The notes under the pieces: generated by a model
What the model was told of the DNA's origin: nothing
Databases searched by the model: none
The model's input: only the letters and a program-made list of their open reading frames with translations
Translations under genes and position numbers: made by a program
Assembly: GCF_000185365.1 (NCBI RefSeq)
Contig: NZ_GL622241.1
Location: 1,514,586-1,578,585, forward strand
Direction of reading: 5' to 3'
DNA: 64,000 bases
DNA from: Enterococcus italicus DSM 15952
GTDB taxonomy: Bacteria > Bacillota > Bacilli > Lactobacillales > Enterococcaceae
In this document: positions 1 to 10,499 of the stretch, piece by piece
Position numbering within the stretch: position 1 is the first letter of the stretch
How the letters are laid out: every line of letters begins with the position of its first letter

Positions 1-20
1 GGTTTGTGGAAACAAATCAC

Positions 21-3000
21 TCAACCGTCACTTCTCTTTTGCTTAAATTTGAAAAGATAGCTACTTGCCTGTTTCAATCCATCAAGTTCATCAAATTTAT
101 GACGACTTATTTCTTTGGTATCACGATTGACTAAAACGACCTCGTAAGAGTCAGGGTTATCTAACATAGAATTATATTCATTAATCGACATTTCAAATTC
201 TGTAATTGATGATTTTACCTCAAAGTACATATTCCCATTCTCTGGGTCATGAACCCACATATCACAAACAATTCCGTTTGGTGGCTGCTTATTACGATCT
301 GAAGATTTACTAGAATATTTCGAATTCCAAATTACATTAAGTTTTTGATTCTGAGTCAATTCAGCGTAAGCAATTTGTTCTGCTGTTTCACCAGCATCAT
401 CATTTGCGGAGTTTCTATTATCATAATCTCGTTTACTTCTTTCTCCATTTCGTGTGTTCTTACCTTTCCTACTAACACTATTCGATGTTTCAAGAATGGT
501 TTGAACAGTTGATGTTCCTTCAATAGAGATGCCAGATTTTTCTCCGTTCAAATCAACTTCACTTTCTTTAGTAAAGAATTTCAGTATATCTTCTCTTAAA
601 CGGGACGGAATACCAAAATACAGTAAGGAAGAAACTTTTTGATGACCATTAATATAATAATCAAAATCATCTATTGTAATAGCTGCAACTGTGACTAACT
701 CTTCGACATTATTATCATACATGCCATCAATGTCAATCTCATCAGTAATCGACACACTTAGCTCTGGAAATCTCTTCTTACTTTCTTTCTCAATGTCGAC
801 TTGAACTGAATTTGGAATTTCAGAAATCTCAAATTGATAATCTTTGTATCTATCAATTTTTTCTAGGAATGTTTCTTTGAGTATTTCATCATCGCTCTTA
901 TTTGCATTGCTATATAAAATCTGGCGGTAATGTTCCGCTTTCTTATCTAGATAAGATCTTAATTTCAGTTTCCAAAATTCACGAATATCCAAATGAATCA
1001 ATTCTGACAATCCATTCAAATCCTCAATATCTTTTGAAATGCTTTCTAGAGCTATCGCCAACAATTGATACTCTTCTTCTTTTAATGCATATGAATAGTC
1101 AATTTCAAAAATGGTAGGATATTCCTCTTCATTTAGTCCATTTGATAAAAAAAAGTCATTAACTTTTTTATTTAACGCATTTTCGCTAAACAATAGCTCA
1201 AACGATTCATTCCACTTATCTACACCGAATTCTTCAGTTATTTTTCTTTGTTTATGTTCCGTATCTCGGGAAATTAACAATTCAATCAAATTCAAATCTA
1301 AGCTTAGATTTAACACCTGCTTGAATATGTCTACGATTGTTGAAGAAAACGTATCAATCAAACGTAATTGATTAATTTCAATAGAATTAGCAGGTAATTT
1401 TAAGTAGAATTTTCCTTTACTTTCCACAAAATAATAATCTTCCAAAACGATTGACTGACCATCTTGCTCAACACCTTTAGCAGATATTTTGCTGCATGGA
1501 ATAATCTGAATACGTTTTAATGAACTAACATTATTACTATTGTCATCTATCGTAGATAATACCGCAGTTTTGATATCATCAATCTCTTTTTTGAAATCCT
1601 CAGAATAATCTTCTAATAACTCAAATGTTTCCAATTTTAAATCTGTTTTGAAGCGTTCAACCCCAAGCCATTCATATATCGTAGTTGTACTAGCTTTTTC
1701 AGGCACGTAAATAAAACGCATTTGTTTTTCTATTGATTTAGGCAGTCGCTTATCAGCATACCTTAATTCTTTGTTTGGATAAAAGAAGCCATCTTTGGCT
1801 AATACTGATAATCCTTCGGTAGAATAAGTAGGATTCATTCCTTTTTTATTTCTGATAAGTTCATTATATAATCTGCGACTTATTTCACCTTTATCGAATT
1901 TTGGTAACTCAACTAATATAGCTCTTATTTCATCATCCGAAAACATCGCCATATTTTTTCTGAAATCCAACTGTTCAACAATGCGTTGCCCCAAGAGTTC
2001 CATTAAGCTTTGTTCAGAAACTCCATACAATCCCGGAACTTGTGCCTGGAGCTTTTCATATAGCACAATTTGTCTCGGGCTATATTTTTCTCCATCAATC
2101 TTAATCCATGCAGTTTTATTCAAAATGTATTTCACATACTCATTTGAATTAAAGTACAATCCGCTCCAGTTCGATTGCTGACTTGCACTTGATTCTTTTT
2201 TTACCGAAGATAATAAATCTGTCAATTCTTCGTCTTGATTGAGCCAATTGACAATGTCTTTCGTATCTAATTTGTCTATTAATTCTTCAAAATTACTGAT
2301 GTACTTAGAAGTTAAATAATTAATATTCGTAAATTTTATTTCATTCTTATATTTGTTATAAATAAAATTTTTAAATCCAACATCATTTTTTAAAGAATCG
2401 TTATCATAAATCTTAGGATATTTGGAAACACCACATCGAAGAATAAATGACAGAAAATCTCTCTCCTCAGCAAAACTAGAGCAATCTATTTTTTTCAATG
2501 CCGTGTAATCTGTATCTTGAAAAAGCTTATCTCCTAATTCATTGCCATACTCTTTTCCAATATACATTTTATTGGAAGGTTGAACGTCTCCAGCAACGTT
2601 TGGAAGATTAAACGGAACTTTAGACAGCTCACTTCCAGCTGATAGTTTTTCATTGTAGTTATCATAAAACCAATTAATGAAACTGATAGATTTTTCAACA
2701 GTGTCAATTTGTCGATTAATCGTTCCAATGATCAAATCTGAACTGCTTTGCTCAGTGAATTCAATTGCAAGATATTTTTCACTGAATGCATCTAGAATAC
2801 GTTTATCTCCTGTACGTTCAGCTTTGTATGCATTAGCTGTTTCTTCCCATTTATTTTGCCAACTTGATGAAGTCTTAATCTGATAAATTAACTCATCAAC
2901 ATATGTTTGATTCAAAATGCTTAAACTAACCCAAGAAGACAGCTCTTTTGGAAGCACAGTAACACCTGTATCGGTCGGTAAGAATACCTTATCTGATTTC

Positions 3001-4544
3001 ATCAACCAATTGTCACTATTGTCCTTTAATAGCTTAGGGACAATCGGAGAACTTTTATATTGCTCACTCCACCATAAGAACACTTTTGTCCTTATTCTAT
3101 TTTCCCAAGAAGATGAAAGAATGTTGATTTTATCAGATAGTTCATCTACGTCAAACGACAGGCCAGTGTATTCATTATAATTAGCAAGTTCTTGTACTAG
3201 TTGGTCATTTTCGTTTGTTTCTAATAATTTCAACAAGGTAGAAAATGTCTCACCTATTAGCTCCTCTGGGAATTCTTGAAGGAAAAGCTTTGGATTATCT
3301 TTGATAGAAATATATTGCCAATTTACAGTCGGTAGTATTGGGGCATTAGATAAATTACCCAGGAATTCGTTCTTTAAGTCAAATACATCTATGTCCCATA
3401 GTTTATTCTTTTTAAAAGGAGTTACCATTTTTAATGCTATATCTTCATATTCAGGCTTAGATAATTCTTCAGCTACTTCAGATATAAATTTGAGCACTTC
3501 AATAAATATTTTCTTATTTATTTGTTCGCTATCATCCGGGACATCGTCACGTGAATTATTAGTTATAAACGGTGCATTTATAAGTGCATGAATTGGTGTA
3601 CCAAAGTTACGTACTGGAAAGTAGCAATATAGTTTTTCTTTGGAGTAATCGTAATCAGAATCTTTAGAAACGGCTACTGCAATTTTAGCAACTTTATCCC
3701 CTATCCTAGATTCTTTATCGAAAACAAAATATTCTTCAGACGGTGCTTGACCTGTGACATCACTTTTTTCTATCAGCACGTCATGCCCATCGACAATTTT
3801 CTCTGATATTTTTTCATCATCAGATGTCTCAATAACTATTTTTGTTATATTGGGTAAAAATAACAAAGACTTATAAAATGGTTGCTGAAGTTGTTTAGCG
3901 ACACTCGTGCCTTTACTTAAATTAGTTTCTTTTAGCTTTACTCGGATTAACGTATCAAAATCAGAATCAACTTTGTTTATTGGTTGAGGACAGTTCATTA
4001 TCGGAAAACATAGATCGTAATCTTCTTTTTTCCAATTTTTCTGCTGTTCAAAAATTAGTTCACTAAATTTGTCTGACTCTCTAGATACATATTGTTCAAA
4101 CAGACGTTTCGTGAATTCTTCACTAAATCGAATAGCAAATTCTCCCGAATACAATTCAACCCACTCAGCATCGTTTAGCAAAGAACGGAAACCAGTCCCT
4201 TTATTTCCAATATTTTGTGAAGATTTGTTGCTTGCTCTTCCTAAGCACAGTCTTTCAATTGTATCTTTTGAAAATGACGTACCTGTATTTCCAACTTCCA
4301 AAATATTATTTTTATAGGTTATCCGAACTTTCACTTCATCATTGTTGGAGTCGTTTTCTGATTTTATATCTCCATAGGCATCGTCTACATTCTGTAATAA
4401 CTCTAAAATCTGACGACCATTATAATCACGCATCAATTCATATTCTTCGCTGCAGGCCTTTTCAAGTTCATTACTCAACTCAGAATCCGTATATTTACGA
4501 ATAAAAATATCCCTTAATTCATCAATCGTATTCCATTTGCTCAC
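21..4544 (-). CDS. Sacsin-like GHKL ATPase with C-terminal DUF3883 (PD-(D/E)XK-like) domain
   Basis: 1507 residues from a GTG start (4542-4544) behind a strong GGAGGTGA ribosome site. The N-terminus has Hsp90/sacsin-type GHKL motifs: an N-box with E48, N52 and D55-A56 (ILELLQNVDDA), a G1-like VGNTG (res 84-88), and NIGNKGTGF (111-119) as glycine lid. The long middle is helical with no domain I recognise. A charged, low-complexity linker (about 1340-1375) leads to a C-terminal block with the DUF3883 pattern: conserved ETAEQIAYAEL, then CDMWVHDP and YFEVKSS, whose D...EVK looks like a PD-(D/E)XK nuclease core. Proteins of this design occur in bacterial defence and accessory islands; the role here is inference. 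The gene is visibly more AT-rich than its neighbours and is the only accessory-type gene in the window, so partners may lie left of base 1. Confidence 0.85.
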   Translation of the reverse strand: MSKWNTIDELRDIFIRKYTDSELSNELEKACSEEYELMRDYNGRQILELLQNVDDAYGDIKSENDSNNDEVKVRITYKNNILEVGNTGTSFSKDTIERLCLGRASNKSSQNIGNKGTGFRSLLNDAEWVELYSGEFAIRFSEEFTKRLFEQYVSRESDKFSELIFEQQKNWKKEDYDLCFPIMNCPQPINKVDSDFDTLIRVKLKETNLSKGTSVAKQLQQPFYKSLLFLPNITKIVIETSDDEKISEKIVDGHDVLIEKSDVTGQAPSEEYFVFDKESRIGDKVAKIAVAVSKDSDYDYSKEKLYCYFPVRNFGTPIHALINAPFITNNSRDDVPDDSEQINKKIFIEVLKFISEVAEELSKPEYEDIALKMVTPFKKNKLWDIDVFDLKNEFLGNLSNAPILPTVNWQYISIKDNPKLFLQEFPEELIGETFSTLLKLLETNENDQLVQELANYNEYTGLSFDVDELSDKINILSSSWENRIRTKVFLWWSEQYKSSPIVPKLLKDNSDNWLMKSDKVFLPTDTGVTVLPKELSSWVSLSILNQTYVDELIYQIKTSSSWQNKWEETANAYKAERTGDKRILDAFSEKYLAIEFTEQSSSDLIIGTINRQIDTVEKSISFINWFYDNYNEKLSAGSELSKVPFNLPNVAGDVQPSNKMYIGKEYGNELGDKLFQDTDYTALKKIDCSSFAEERDFLSFILRCGVSKYPKIYDNDSLKNDVGFKNFIYNKYKNEIKFTNINYLTSKYISNFEELIDKLDTKDIVNWLNQDEELTDLLSSVKKESSASQQSNWSGLYFNSNEYVKYILNKTAWIKIDGEKYSPRQIVLYEKLQAQVPGLYGVSEQSLMELLGQRIVEQLDFRKNMAMFSDDEIRAILVELPKFDKGEISRRLYNELIRNKKGMNPTYSTEGLSVLAKDGFFYPNKELRYADKRLPKSIEKQMRFIYVPEKASTTTIYEWLGVERFKTDLKLETFELLEDYSEDFKKEIDDIKTAVLSTIDDNSNNVSSLKRIQIIPCSKISAKGVEQDGQSIVLEDYYFVESKGKFYLKLPANSIEINQLRLIDTFSSTIVDIFKQVLNLSLDLNLIELLISRDTEHKQRKITEEFGVDKWNESFELLFSENALNKKVNDFFLSNGLNEEEYPTIFEIDYSYALKEEEYQLLAIALESISKDIEDLNGLSELIHLDIREFWKLKLRSYLDKKAEHYRQILYSNANKSDDEILKETFLEKIDRYKDYQFEISEIPNSVQVDIEKESKKRFPELSVSITDEIDIDGMYDNNVEELVTVAAITIDDFDYYINGHQKVSSLLYFGIPSRLREDILKFFTKESEVDLNGEKSGISIEGTSTVQTILETSNSVSRKGKNTRNGERSKRDYDNRNSANDDAGETAEQIAYAELTQNQKLNVIWNSKYSSKSSDRNKQPPNGIVCDMWVHDPENGNMYFEVKSSITEFEMSINEYNSMLDNPDSYEVVLVNRDTKEISRHKFDELDGLKQASSYLFKFKQKRSDG

Positions 4545-4579
4545 AGAACCTCACCTCCAGCCTATTTTTTACATAATAT

Positions 4580-4608
4580 ATTATATCATCAATCATTTTA
4601 TGAAATCC
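4580..4608 (-). promoter_or_regulatory. Possible promoter of the GHKL-DUF3883 gene
   Basis: The minus strand has a perfect TATAAT (4580-4585) 36 bases upstream of the GTG start. At 17 bp spacing the -35 would be GGATTT (4603-4608), which is poor. The -10 is convincing, the -35 is not. Confidence 0.35.
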
Positions 4609-4617
4609 AATCAATAA

Positions 4618-4649
4618 AGACGTTAATATGGCTACCCACATTAACGTCT
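4618..4649 (-). terminator. Hairpin between rlmD and the GHKL-DUF3883 gene
   Basis: A 14-bp stem (4618-4631 with 4636-4649, one G-U pair) and a 4-base loop. On the minus strand it is followed by moderately T-rich DNA, so it probably ends the pcrA-to-rlmD transcript; the U-tract is weak. Confidence 0.5.
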
Positions 4650-4736
4650 AGTTCTATCTATTCAAATTAAATTTCTACAGTCACTCTCACCTCACTTTTG
4701 AAATCAACAACAATGTTCTTTTCAATCTTTGTTATA

Positions 4737-6110
4737 TCAATCTTTTACGCGTGTCAGCAGTCCTACACACTCAACGTGCACCGTTTGCGGAAACAAATCA
4801 ACTGGTTGAACTTTCTCTAACTGATATCCTTTTTCGGCGAACAATTTTACATCGCGAGCCATTGTTGCAGGATTACAAGAAATATAGACTACGCGCTCAG
4901 GTTGCATTTCACAAGTCGCATCAATAAAGGATGCATCTAGACCTTTTCTCGGTGGATCGACAAAGACTACTGTTGGTTGAACTTCTTCGCGTGCCCATTG
5001 ATGCATAATTTTTTCAGCTTTACCTTCTAGATAGGTTGCATTGGTAATACCATTAATCGCTGCATTGGTCTGTGCATCTTTGACTGCCTCAGCTACGATC
5101 TCCATCCCGTATACGTGGTCAACTTTGTCTGCAAGTGACAAGCCAATCGTACCAATACCCGAATACGCATCGACAACAGTATCATTTTTGCTTAATTGAG
5201 CGAAATCCATCGCAACTTGATACAATTTTTCTGCTTGTTCGGTATTCACTTGGTAAAATGATTGTGCGGAAATACGGAATGTTTTGCCTAATAATTGATC
5301 TTCAATGTATGATTTACCATATAAGACACGATTTGTTGGGCCCATGATGACATTCGTTTTTTCTTCGTTCACATTTTGAATAATTGACACGACTTCTGGT
5401 AACATCTCTTTGATCACTTCTGCAATTTTATCAGCTTGGAAGAATTTTGGTTTACGGGTAACTAAGATGACCATCATTTGATGCGAGTAGTGTCCACGAC
5501 GGATAATAATATGGCGTAAGAATCCTTCGTGCGCTTCTTCATTGTATGCTTTGACACCAAAGCGTTGCAAAATATCGCGAATTTCACTGATAGCTTCATC
5601 AATTGCTGGGTCTTGAATATAAAAGTCTTCAAGTGGGATCAATGTATGGCTATGCTTACGGTAAAAACCAGTCGTCAGTTGACCGTTTATTTTTTGGACT
5701 GGAATTTGCGCTTTGTTGCGGTAGTGAGACGGTTGTTCCATCGCAATCGTCGGGCTGACTGTTACATCTGGCATATGTGCAATTTTCTTTAAAACATTGG
5801 TTACTTGTTCTTGTTTGAATGAAAGTTGTTTTTCATACGTTAAATGGCTTAATGGGGCAATACCTGTGCGTAATAACTCTTCTTTGGCATCTTCTTCTCG
5901 GTATGGGCTTTCTTTTAACCACTCTAATACTTTTGCAAAGCCGAATTTTGGTCCGATTTTTTCGATTCGTACGCGGACTTCTTCTTCTGGTAAGGCATTT
6001 TCAATAAATAATAAGTAGCCATCAACTTTGGCAATCCCCATTCCTTCGTGGGAAAGGTCTAAAATTGTAACGATTTGCTCTTCATTTTTTTTGACTGGAT
6101 AGTCTTTCAT
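4737..6110 (-). CDS. rlmD: 23S rRNA (uracil-5-)-methyltransferase, RlmD/TrmA family
   Basis: SAM-dependent enzyme that methylates C5 of uracil in 23S rRNA. An N-terminal TRAM RNA-binding domain (about res 10-70) precedes a Rossmann methyltransferase with DAYSGIGTIGLSLA, VFVDPPRKGLD and the nucleophile-bearing YISCNPATMARD. I choose the ATG at 6110 (457 aa) because AAAGGAGAA lies 5 bases upstream; an in-frame ATG 24 bases earlier has no such site. The segment that in RumA/RlmCD carries [4Fe-4S] cysteines reads RTGIAPLSHLTYEKQL, with no cysteine, so this is the cluster-free type of paralogue. Last gene of the pcrA-ligA-gatCAB-dagK run. Which uridine it modifies cannot be told from sequence. Confidence 0.9.
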   Translation of the reverse strand: MKDYPVKKNEEQIVTILDLSHEGMGIAKVDGYLLFIENALPEEEVRVRIEKIGPKFGFAKVLEWLKESPYREEDAKEELLRTGIAPLSHLTYEKQLSFKQEQVTNVLKKIAHMPDVTVSPTIAMEQPSHYRNKAQIPVQKINGQLTTGFYRKHSHTLIPLEDFYIQDPAIDEAISEIRDILQRFGVKAYNEEAHEGFLRHIIIRRGHYSHQMMVILVTRKPKFFQADKIAEVIKEMLPEVVSIIQNVNEEKTNVIMGPTNRVLYGKSYIEDQLLGKTFRISAQSFYQVNTEQAEKLYQVAMDFAQLSKNDTVVDAYSGIGTIGLSLADKVDHVYGMEIVAEAVKDAQTNAAINGITNATYLEGKAEKIMHQWAREEVQPTVVFVDPPRKGLDASFIDATCEMQPERVVYISCNPATMARDVKLFAEKGYQLEKVQPVDLFPQTVHVECVGLLTRVKD

Positions 6111-6182
6111 AGTATTCTCCTTTATAATGCTCATTTCTCTTCGTTTTATTCTAGCTTGCTTTTGGTTTCTTTGGCAAGCGAA

Positions 6183-6218
6183 ACAGGTGAGGGCCCTTTC
6201 GTAAGTTCCCTCACCTGT
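6183..6218 (-). terminator. Hairpin between dagK and rlmD
   Basis: Perfect 11-bp inverted repeat (6183-6193 with 6208-6218) just after the dagK stop. The minus-strand T-run is only TTT; the plus-strand side is more T-rich. It could be a weak terminator or a 3'-end stabiliser lowering rlmD expression relative to dagK. Confidence 0.55.
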
Positions 6219-6224
6219 CTATTT

Positions 6225-7256
6225 TCATTTTTGGCCGATGATTCCATCGCCATCGATGTCTTCATCATTTAATTTTTCAGCTTCTTTGATAAAATCACGA
6301 CTAATTTCTTCGTATTCATCTGAACCAATCACGGCATCATCTGGAATCGCATCCACATCTGCATAAAACTCAATGTGATTGTGCAAGTTCTTAAAGACCA
6401 TTGGCGCATCGCCACCGTATTCGCCATCTAAATTAATCATCAAGCGATGACTTTTATCTGGTACATCTACTTCTAAGCGTGAGGTCTTCGTATAAATCAA
6501 ACGATGATCGTTGATATGCTTGCCGCCATTTAACATCAATGAAACAAGATGAATAATCTCAAAGATATTCGCTGTTTTGACAATAATCAACGAAAACTTA
6601 CCATCGTCCAATTTTGCATCTGGTGCGATTTGTTCAAAGCCACCGACTGAATTGGTAAGCCCAAGGAAGAACATCGAAGCATTGCCGTAATATTCTCCCT
6701 CATCATAAACCAATCGCATTTTGATTGGTTTAATTCGTGGTAGTAGTTCAGCTCCCTTAGCCAAATACGCTAAATAGCCAAAAATACTTTTTAATTCAGA
6801 CGGTACTTCATAGGTCAACTCGGTCAGATGCCCACCAGCAGCAATATTAATAAAATAACTTTCAGGCGTCTTACCGATGTCCACCTTAATTTTTTGCTTC
6901 TTTAAAATCACTTCAGCGGCAGCTTTTGGGTTATCACGAGGAATTTTTAATGCTCGTGCATAGTCGTTCGTCGTCCCGCCAGGAATAATCGCCATTTTGG
7001 GGCGTTTTTTTAATGGCGCGATCCCATTAACGACTTCGTTAATCGTACCGTCACCACCGGCTGCAACCACTAGGTCAAACCCCGTTAATGCGGCACGTTT
7101 GGCTTCATTTCGCGCTGAATGTTCCTCAGGCGTAGTAGCAAATGCACTGGCTTCATAGCCTGCTTGTTCCAAAATCGCTAAGATATCCGCCAAATTCTTT
7201 TTCATTGTTTCTTTGCCAGAAGTTGGATTATAAATTACGCGTGCTCTTTTCATCAT
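6225..7256 (-). CDS. dagK: Diacylglycerol kinase, DagK/DgkB family
   Basis: Soluble lipid kinase (DAGK_cat fold) that phosphorylates diacylglycerol, recycling the DAG released in lipoteichoic-acid synthesis to phosphatidic acid. Visible motifs are RVIYNPTSG at the N-terminus, the nucleotide-binding VVAAGGDGTINEVVNGI (about res 62-78) and PGGTTNDYARAL. 343 aa, slightly longer than the ~300 usual, because of an acidic C-terminal tail ending EDIDGDGIIGQK. Starts 8 bases after gatB; two adjacent ATG codons are possible starts. Same order (gatCAB-dagK-rlmD) as in enterococci. Confidence 0.93.
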   Translation of the reverse strand: MMKRARVIYNPTSGKETMKKNLADILAILEQAGYEASAFATTPEEHSARNEAKRAALTGFDLVVAAGGDGTINEVVNGIAPLKKRPKMAIIPGGTTNDYARALKIPRDNPKAAAEVILKKQKIKVDIGKTPESYFINIAAGGHLTELTYEVPSELKSIFGYLAYLAKGAELLPRIKPIKMRLVYDEGEYYGNASMFFLGLTNSVGGFEQIAPDAKLDDGKFSLIIVKTANIFEIIHLVSLMLNGGKHINDHRLIYTKTSRLEVDVPDKSHRLMINLDGEYGGDAPMVFKNLHNHIEFYADVDAIPDDAVIGSDEYEEISRDFIKEAEKLNDEDIDGDGIIGQK

Positions 7257-7264
7257 CTACCTGC

Positions 7265-8695
7265 TTATCTTTTGGCTAATTCTTCTTGGAGCAACTTGTT
7301 CACGACACTTGGATTGGCTTTTCCTTTTGAGGCTTTCATGATTTGTCCGACAAGGAAGCCGACCGCGCGATCTTTTCCGTTTTTGAAGTCTTCAACGGAT
7401 TGGCTATTTTGATCCAAAATGTCATTAATCATTGGCAATAATTGAGCTGGATCGGATAATTGGACCAATCCTTTTGCTTCAACGACTTCTTTGGCACTGC
7501 CGCCATTGGTAATCAATTCGCGGAAAACTTTTTTGGCAATTTTCGAGCTGATTGTTCCATCAGCGATTAATTGAATCATGCCGGCAAGATTTTCAGCCGT
7601 TAATTTGGTATCTGCTAATGCTAATTTTTCACTGTTAAGATATGCTGAAACTTCACCCATTAACCAGTTAGAAACTTGCTTGGCGTCCGCACCTTGAGCA
7701 ATCGTTGCTTCGAAGAAATCAGACATCTGTTTGGTTTGTGTTAGAACCATCGCGTCGTATTCTGGTAGATCCATTTCATGAATGTATCGTTGGCGACGTG
7801 ATTGTGGCATTTCTGGTAGACTCGCTTGTACTTCATTGATCCACTCATCGTCAATTACAAAGCGTGGTAGATCAGGTTCTGGGAAGTAGCGGTAGTCTGA
7901 TGATCCTTCTTTTACCCGCATTAAGATGGTCTTATTGGTTGTTTCGTCGAAGCGGCGTGTTTCTTGTTGAATTTCGCCACCAGATAATAAGACTTTGGCT
8001 TGGCGTGTTTCTTCAAATGCTAAGCCTTTTTTAACGAACGTCATTGAGTTTAAGTTCTTTAATTCAGTTTTGGTACCAAATGCTTCTTGGCCATAAGGGC
8101 GAATCGAGATATTTGCGTCACAACGCATGGATCCTTCTTCCATCTTGACATCAGATACATCGGTAAATTGAATAATTGAGCGTAGCGCTTCTAAGTAAGC
8201 ATACGCTTCTTCAGGTGAACGCATATCTGCTTCTGATACAATCTCAATTAAAGGAGTGCCTTGACGGTTTAGATCGACGTATGAATAGCCACCGATTCCG
8301 TGCATATTTTTGCCGGCATCTTCTTCTAAATGAACACGTTCAATGCGAATTTTTTTCTTTTTTCCTTCGACTTCAATTTCAATCCAGCCGTCATGTCCAA
8401 TTGGTTGGTCAAATTGAGAAATTTGATACGCTTTTGGATTATCAGGATAGAAGTAGTTCTTGCGGTCGAAGTGCGTTTCTTTAGAAATTTCACAGTTTAA
8501 TGCTAAAGCTGCACGCATTCCAAATTCCAAGGCTTGCTTATTCATCACAGGTAATACCCCTGGATAGCCCCAGTCGACAATATTGGTATTGCTGTTTGGT
8601 TCTGCTCCGAAGTGTGCTGGTGCTGGTGAGAAAATTTTGGAGTTGGTTTTTAATTCAACATGGACTTCTAGTCCAATGACGGTCTCAAAATTCAT
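7265..8695 (-). CDS. gatB: Asp-tRNA(Asn)/Glu-tRNA(Gln) amidotransferase subunit B
   Basis: Subunit B of the GatCAB amidotransferase, which binds mischarged Glu-tRNA(Gln) (or Asp-tRNA(Asn)) and activates the acyl group before amidation. 476 aa, the usual length, with the hallmark start [14 protein letters not shown], the [13 protein letters not shown] region, and a YqeY-like tail (about 330-476). The start overlaps the gatA stop (ATGA, 8692-8695) and its ribosome site AGGAGG lies inside gatA, implying translational coupling and equal subunit supply. Confidence 0.97.
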   Translation of the reverse strand: MNFETVIGLEVHVELKTNSKIFSPAPAHFGAEPNSNTNIVDWGYPGVLPVMNKQALEFGMRAALALNCEISKETHFDRKNYFYPDNPKAYQISQFDQPIGHDGWIEIEVEGKKKKIRIERVHLEEDAGKNMHGIGGYSYVDLNRQGTPLIEIVSEADMRSPEEAYAYLEALRSIIQFTDVSDVKMEEGSMRCDANISIRPYGQEAFGTKTELKNLNSMTFVKKGLAFEETRQAKVLLSGGEIQQETRRFDETTNKTILMRVKEGSSDYRYFPEPDLPRFVIDDEWINEVQASLPEMPQSRRQRYIHEMDLPEYDAMVLTQTKQMSDFFEATIAQGADAKQVSNWLMGEVSAYLNSEKLALADTKLTAENLAGMIQLIADGTISSKIAKKVFRELITNGGSAKEVVEAKGLVQLSDPAQLLPMINDILDQNSQSVEDFKNGKDRAVGFLVGQIMKASKGKANPSVVNKLLQEELAKR

Positions 8696-10164
8696 GCGTT
8701 AGCCCCTCCTAAAATCACTGGTTTTTTCAAATGGAAATCAGTAGCTTGCTCAAAGGCAAAAGCAGCTTGGTACATTGTTGCTTCATCAAAGTGTTTCCCA
8801 ATAATTTGTAATCCGACTGGTAAGCCTTCTACAAAGCCAGCTGGAATCGACATACCGGGAAGTCCTGCCAAGTTCACTGGAATGGTAAGTAAATCTGCTA
8901 AATACATAGCCAATGGATCATCAATGTTTTCGCCAAGACCAAAAGCAACAGTTGGTGCTGCAGGGCCGATGATAACATCATATTCTTCAAATACTTTGTC
9001 AAAATCTTGCTTAATCATAGTACGGACTTGGCCAGCTTTTTTGAAGTACGCATCATAGTAACCAGCGCTAAGTGAGAATGTACCAAGCATGATACGACGT
9101 TTTACTTCTTCACCAAAGCCTTCGCTACGTGAATTAACATAAACATCTTCTAAATTATTCACATTCGCTGAGCGATAACCATAACGAATACCATCAAAAC
9201 GTTGCAAGTTCGAGCTTGCTTCAGAAGAGGCAATAATATAGTAGACGGCAACGCCATATTTTGAATGGGGTAGACTCACTTCTTCAACAGTTGCGCCTAA
9301 TTTACGGTAAGTTTCAGCCGCAGCTAAAATGGTTTCTTTGACTTCTGGAGCGATTCCTTCTCCTAAATATTCTTTCGGTAAAGCAATCTTCATGCCTTTA
9401 ACACCAGCTAAAATATCTTTGGTAAAATCAGGAACTTCTCTACCAGATGATGTCGCATCCTTGGCATCAAAGCCACTAATAGCATTTAATACTAAAGCAT
9501 TGTCTTTTACTGTTCGTGTGAATGGACCAATTTGGTCAAGTGAAGACGCAAAAGCAATCAAGCCAAAACGTGACACACGGCCATACGTAGGCTTCATACC
9601 GACTACACCATTAAAGGCTGCGGGTTGGCGGATTGAGCCACCTGTATCTGTCCCTAATGAGACTGGTACTTGTCCTGCTGCTACTGCCACTGCTGAACCA
9701 CCAGATGATCCACCAGGAACTTTCGAATGATCCCAAGCATTTTTGGTTTTTTTGAAATGAGAAGTTTCTGTACTTCCACCCATCGCAAATTCATCCATGT
9801 TTAATTTCCCAACTGGAATAAGATCTGATTCATAGACTTTATGCATAACCGTAGCATCGTAGATTGGATCAAAGTTATATAAAATCTTTGAAGCAGCTGT
9901 CGTTACTAAATCTTTGGTCACGATATTATCTTTGATACCGATTGGAATACCGGCTAACACATTGCCTTCGTCGATTCCTTTCAAGTCAATTGCTTCAGCC
10001 ATCTTCACAGCTTTTTCTTCATTCAATGTTAAAAAGGCATCGACATCATTTTCCGTTTCTTTGATGCGATCAAAGGTTGCGCGAGTCAAATCGACTGCAC
10101 TGATTTCTTTTGATACTAACAAGTTGTGTAGTTCTTCTACTGATTTGTCATAAAATGTCGCCAC
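8692..10164 (-). CDS. gatA: Asp-tRNA(Asn)/Glu-tRNA(Gln) amidotransferase subunit A
   Basis: Glutaminase subunit of GatCAB, an amidase-signature enzyme. The Ser-cisSer-Lys site is seen in the Gly/Ser-rich block [16 protein letters not shown] (about 150-165) with Lys in [10 protein letters not shown] (about 77). 490 aa, standard length. The start is GTG, sharing its last base with the gatC TAG stop, with GGGGAGG just upstream: coupled translation. The ammonia it frees from glutamine passes to GatB. Confidence 0.97.
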   Translation of the reverse strand: MATFYDKSVEELHNLLVSKEISAVDLTRATFDRIKETENDVDAFLTLNEEKAVKMAEAIDLKGIDEGNVLAGIPIGIKDNIVTKDLVTTAASKILYNFDPIYDATVMHKVYESDLIPVGKLNMDEFAMGGSTETSHFKKTKNAWDHSKVPGGSSGGSAVAVAAGQVPVSLGTDTGGSIRQPAAFNGVVGMKPTYGRVSRFGLIAFASSLDQIGPFTRTVKDNALVLNAISGFDAKDATSSGREVPDFTKDILAGVKGMKIALPKEYLGEGIAPEVKETILAAAETYRKLGATVEEVSLPHSKYGVAVYYIIASSEASSNLQRFDGIRYGYRSANVNNLEDVYVNSRSEGFGEEVKRRIMLGTFSLSAGYYDAYFKKAGQVRTMIKQDFDKVFEEYDVIIGPAAPTVAFGLGENIDDPLAMYLADLLTIPVNLAGLPGMSIPAGFVEGLPVGLQIIGKHFDEATMYQAAFAFEQATDFHLKKPVILGGANA

Positions 10165-10469
10165 TACGCACCCGCCTCCCCGTTTTCAATGATTGCTGGT
10201 ACTTTAATAAAGCCATTTTCAGATTCTGGTACATTACGCAACAATTCATCGCGATTCCAACCAGGAGCTGCAATATCTTCTCTTAAGACATTGATGCCAT
10301 CTACCACATGGGAGGTAAATGGTACGTCTGTCGTATCAACTTCTTCTAATGTTTCAAACATTTCAATAATTTTGCCAAGCTGATTGGTAAATTCATGCAA
10401 TTCACTTTCTGAAAATGAAAGCTTTGCTAATTTTGCTACGTGCAATACTTGCTCTTCACTAATAGCCAT
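10164..10469 (-). CDS. gatC: Asp-tRNA(Asn)/Glu-tRNA(Gln) amidotransferase subunit C
   Basis: Small (101 aa) subunit that stabilises GatA and bridges it to GatB. It begins with the family pattern [17 protein letters not shown] and has the central LREDI stretch. First gene of gatCAB. ATG start behind AGAGGGGGA; its own promoter is visible upstream (10500-10528), so gatCAB can be transcribed independently of ligA. Confidence 0.95.
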   Translation of the reverse strand: MAISEEQVLHVAKLAKLSFSESELHEFTNQLGKIIEMFETLEEVDTTDVPFTSHVVDGINVLREDIAAPGWNRDELLRNVPESENGFIKVPAIIENGEAGA

Positions 10470-10499
10470 AAGATCCCCCTCTTAGTTTTTTCCTTTATG

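Noticed and set aside
9329-9730. 133-codon plus-strand frame within gatA
   Set aside because: Antisense shadow; the real gene has the amidase active-site motifs here.
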